From NCBI GenBank assembly GCA_947175465.1, contig CAMWMY010000071.1, positions 1 through 6,436 of the forward strand: a DNA stretch of 6,436 nucleotides, in the 5' to 3' direction. This DNA comes from an uncultured Erysipelotrichaceae bacterium (GTDB lineage Bacteria > Bacillota_I > Bacilli_A > Erysipelotrichales > Erysipelotrichaceae). The position numbers and the translations under genes were made by a program. The notes below the pieces were generated by a model that saw nothing but the letters and a program-made list of their open reading frames with translations, was not told where the DNA came from and searched no databases. Shown here piece by piece: positions 5,283 through 6,436 of this stretch; the stretch's first letter is position 1, and each line of letters opens with the position of its first letter.

Positions 5283-6436
5283 ATGAAGAAAGAATTATAT
5301 AAGCCACTTCAATTGGAACTTGTAAAAAAAGAGTTTGCCATGCATTGCTCTTTTTCACTTGGAGAAGCCTATGTTTGTAAGCAAATACCTATTTTTGATT
5401 ATTTATGGGTAAAAAGAGAACTTGAAAGAGGAAAGGAAGCTTATCAATTATTAGTAAAATATGGAAGGCCACCATTTGAAGGAATAGAAGATACGACGCA
5501 AAGTATTCAAGCCTCTTGTAAAGACAGGATGCTTTTGCCTCATGAGCTACGAAAAATTGCTTTGGGGATGAAAGTCTGCTTGCATATGCAACAGTACAAC
5601 AAAGAAAGTGAATTGGATACTCCTCAAATACGAGAGTTGATTTCTTCCTTTAGTATTGATCATAAGCTTCTTTCTCAAATTGAACATTGTATTTCAGTCA
5701 ATGATGAAGTGTTAGATCGGGCATCTATAGAGTTAGCCCAAATCCGTCAACAAATACGGCATTGTGAAAATGACATTCATAAGACTATACAACAATTTAT
5801 ACAAACACATGCATCTTCTTTAATGGATACGATTACAACAAAGCGAAATGATCGTATTTGTGTGCTTGTGAAAATATCAGAGAAAAATAATATTCGAGGC
5901 TTTTTACATGGAGAAAGTGCATCAGGATTAACTGCTTATATTGAGCCTGCTTGTATCTTACAATTAAATAATGCATTGCAGTCTTTTAAAGATCAAGAAC
6001 AAAAAGAAATTGAAAAAATATTGATGGCATTATCCAAAGATGTTAAACAGAATAGCTATTCGCTATTGGCTAATCTAGAAACACTTGCTATTTTAGATGC
6101 AAGTTTTGCAAAAGCGATATGGTGCCATAAGCATGAGGGTTGTTTTGCAGAAATAAAGCGTCATGATCGCCGACTTTACTTTCAAAAGGCTCGTCATCCT
6201 TTGATTCCTGCGGATAAAGTAGTAGCTAATACGTATGAAGTAAAGCATCCATATGACTCATTATTAATTACAGGTTCCAATACAGGAGGAAAAACAGTTA
6301 CATTGAAAACAATAGGGCTTTTTGTCACATTGACGATGGCAGGTTTTCCTATACTTGCACAAGAAGCTGAGATTCCTTTTTATGATGGTATTTATATTGA
6401 TATTGGAGATGATCAATCTATTCAAGAATCGTTATC
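5283..6436 (+). CDS. mutS2: Endonuclease MutS2 (3' partial)
   Basis: The frame starts at ATG 5283 and is still open at the window edge: 384 codons seen, about half of the usual length near 780. The helical core/lever region (residues 1 to about 310) contains TTKRNDRICVLVK around 186-198 and SASGLTAYIEP around 211-221, both diagnostic of MutS2 rather than MutS1. The ATPase domain begins with ARHPLIPA, then Walker A GSNTGGKT at 331-338 (K337), and DIGDDQSIQESLS from 373, the Walker B/signature region. The usual Walker A in the family reads GPNTGGKT; proline is replaced by serine here. The rest of the ATPase, the coiled coil and the C-terminal Smr nuclease domain must lie beyond the edge. MutS2 lacks the mismatch-recognition domain; it suppresses recombination in some species, and in B. 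subtilis it acts on collided ribosomes. GAGGTGA at 5271-5277, inside the end of cvpA, is its ribosome binding site. Confidence 0.95.
   Translation, partial: MKKELYKPLQLELVKKEFAMHCSFSLGEAYVCKQIPIFDYLWVKRELERGKEAYQLLVKYGRPPFEGIEDTTQSIQASCKDRMLLPHELRKIALGMKVCLHMQQYNKESELDTPQIRELISSFSIDHKLLSQIEHCISVNDEVLDRASIELAQIRQQIRHCENDIHKTIQQFIQTHASSLMDTITTKRNDRICVLVKISEKNNIRGFLHGESASGLTAYIEPACILQLNNALQSFKDQEQKEIEKILMALSKDVKQNSYSLLANLETLAILDASFAKAIWCHKHEGCFAEIKRHDRRLYFQKARHPLIPADKVVANTYEVKHPYDSLLITGSNTGGKTVTLKTIGLFVTLTMAGFPILAQEAEIPFYDGIYIDIGDDQSIQESL

Overview
The window is about 6.4 kb of AT-rich (roughly one-third G+C by eye), densely packed bacterial chromosome. Strong GAGG/GGAGG-type ribosome binding sites, RNase HIII, MutS2, a YqgP/GluP-type rhomboid and a ComEB-type dCMP deaminase point to a low-GC member of the Bacillota (Firmicutes). 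The gene mix would suit an Erysipelotrichia-like lineage, but that placement is an inference. UGG encodes Trp and there is no sign of an altered genetic code. No mobile element, CRISPR array, tRNA, rRNA or prophage gene is visible.

Left part, + strand (1-2981). A compact run of genes starts off the left edge: lspA (lipoprotein signal peptidase, 5' end missing) reads without a stop into an RluD-type 23S rRNA pseudouridine synthase. It is followed 4 nt later by a GluP/YqgP-like rhomboid protease and, 2 nt after that, by dCMP deaminase. The spacing suggests one transcript. The functions are unrelated housekeeping ones: lipoprotein maturation, ribosome modification, membrane proteolysis and dUMP supply.

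Middle (2982-3557). A single small, unrecognised two-helix membrane protein has its own predicted extended -10 promoter. It ends at a strong hairpin that looks like a bidirectional terminator, shared with rnhC arriving from the other side.

Right part (3558-6436). rnhC (RNase HIII, - strand) is divergent from cvpA-mutS2 (+ strand; mutS2 runs off the right edge). The 155-nt region between them carries two outward-facing extended -10 promoters that are near mirror images. In Bacillus the corresponding neighbourhood is rnhC / zapA-cvpA-polX-mutS2, so this looks like the same conserved locus without zapA and polX. Its genes concern RNA:DNA hybrid removal and recombination or ribosome rescue (MutS2).

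I found no convincing new multi-gene system. The points most worth a second look are the lspA-rluD in-frame junction, which retains an internal ribosome binding site and is one base from a normal ATGA gene overlap; an A9 tract at the domain boundary of the rhomboid gene; the orphan membrane protein; and the mirrored divergent promoters.
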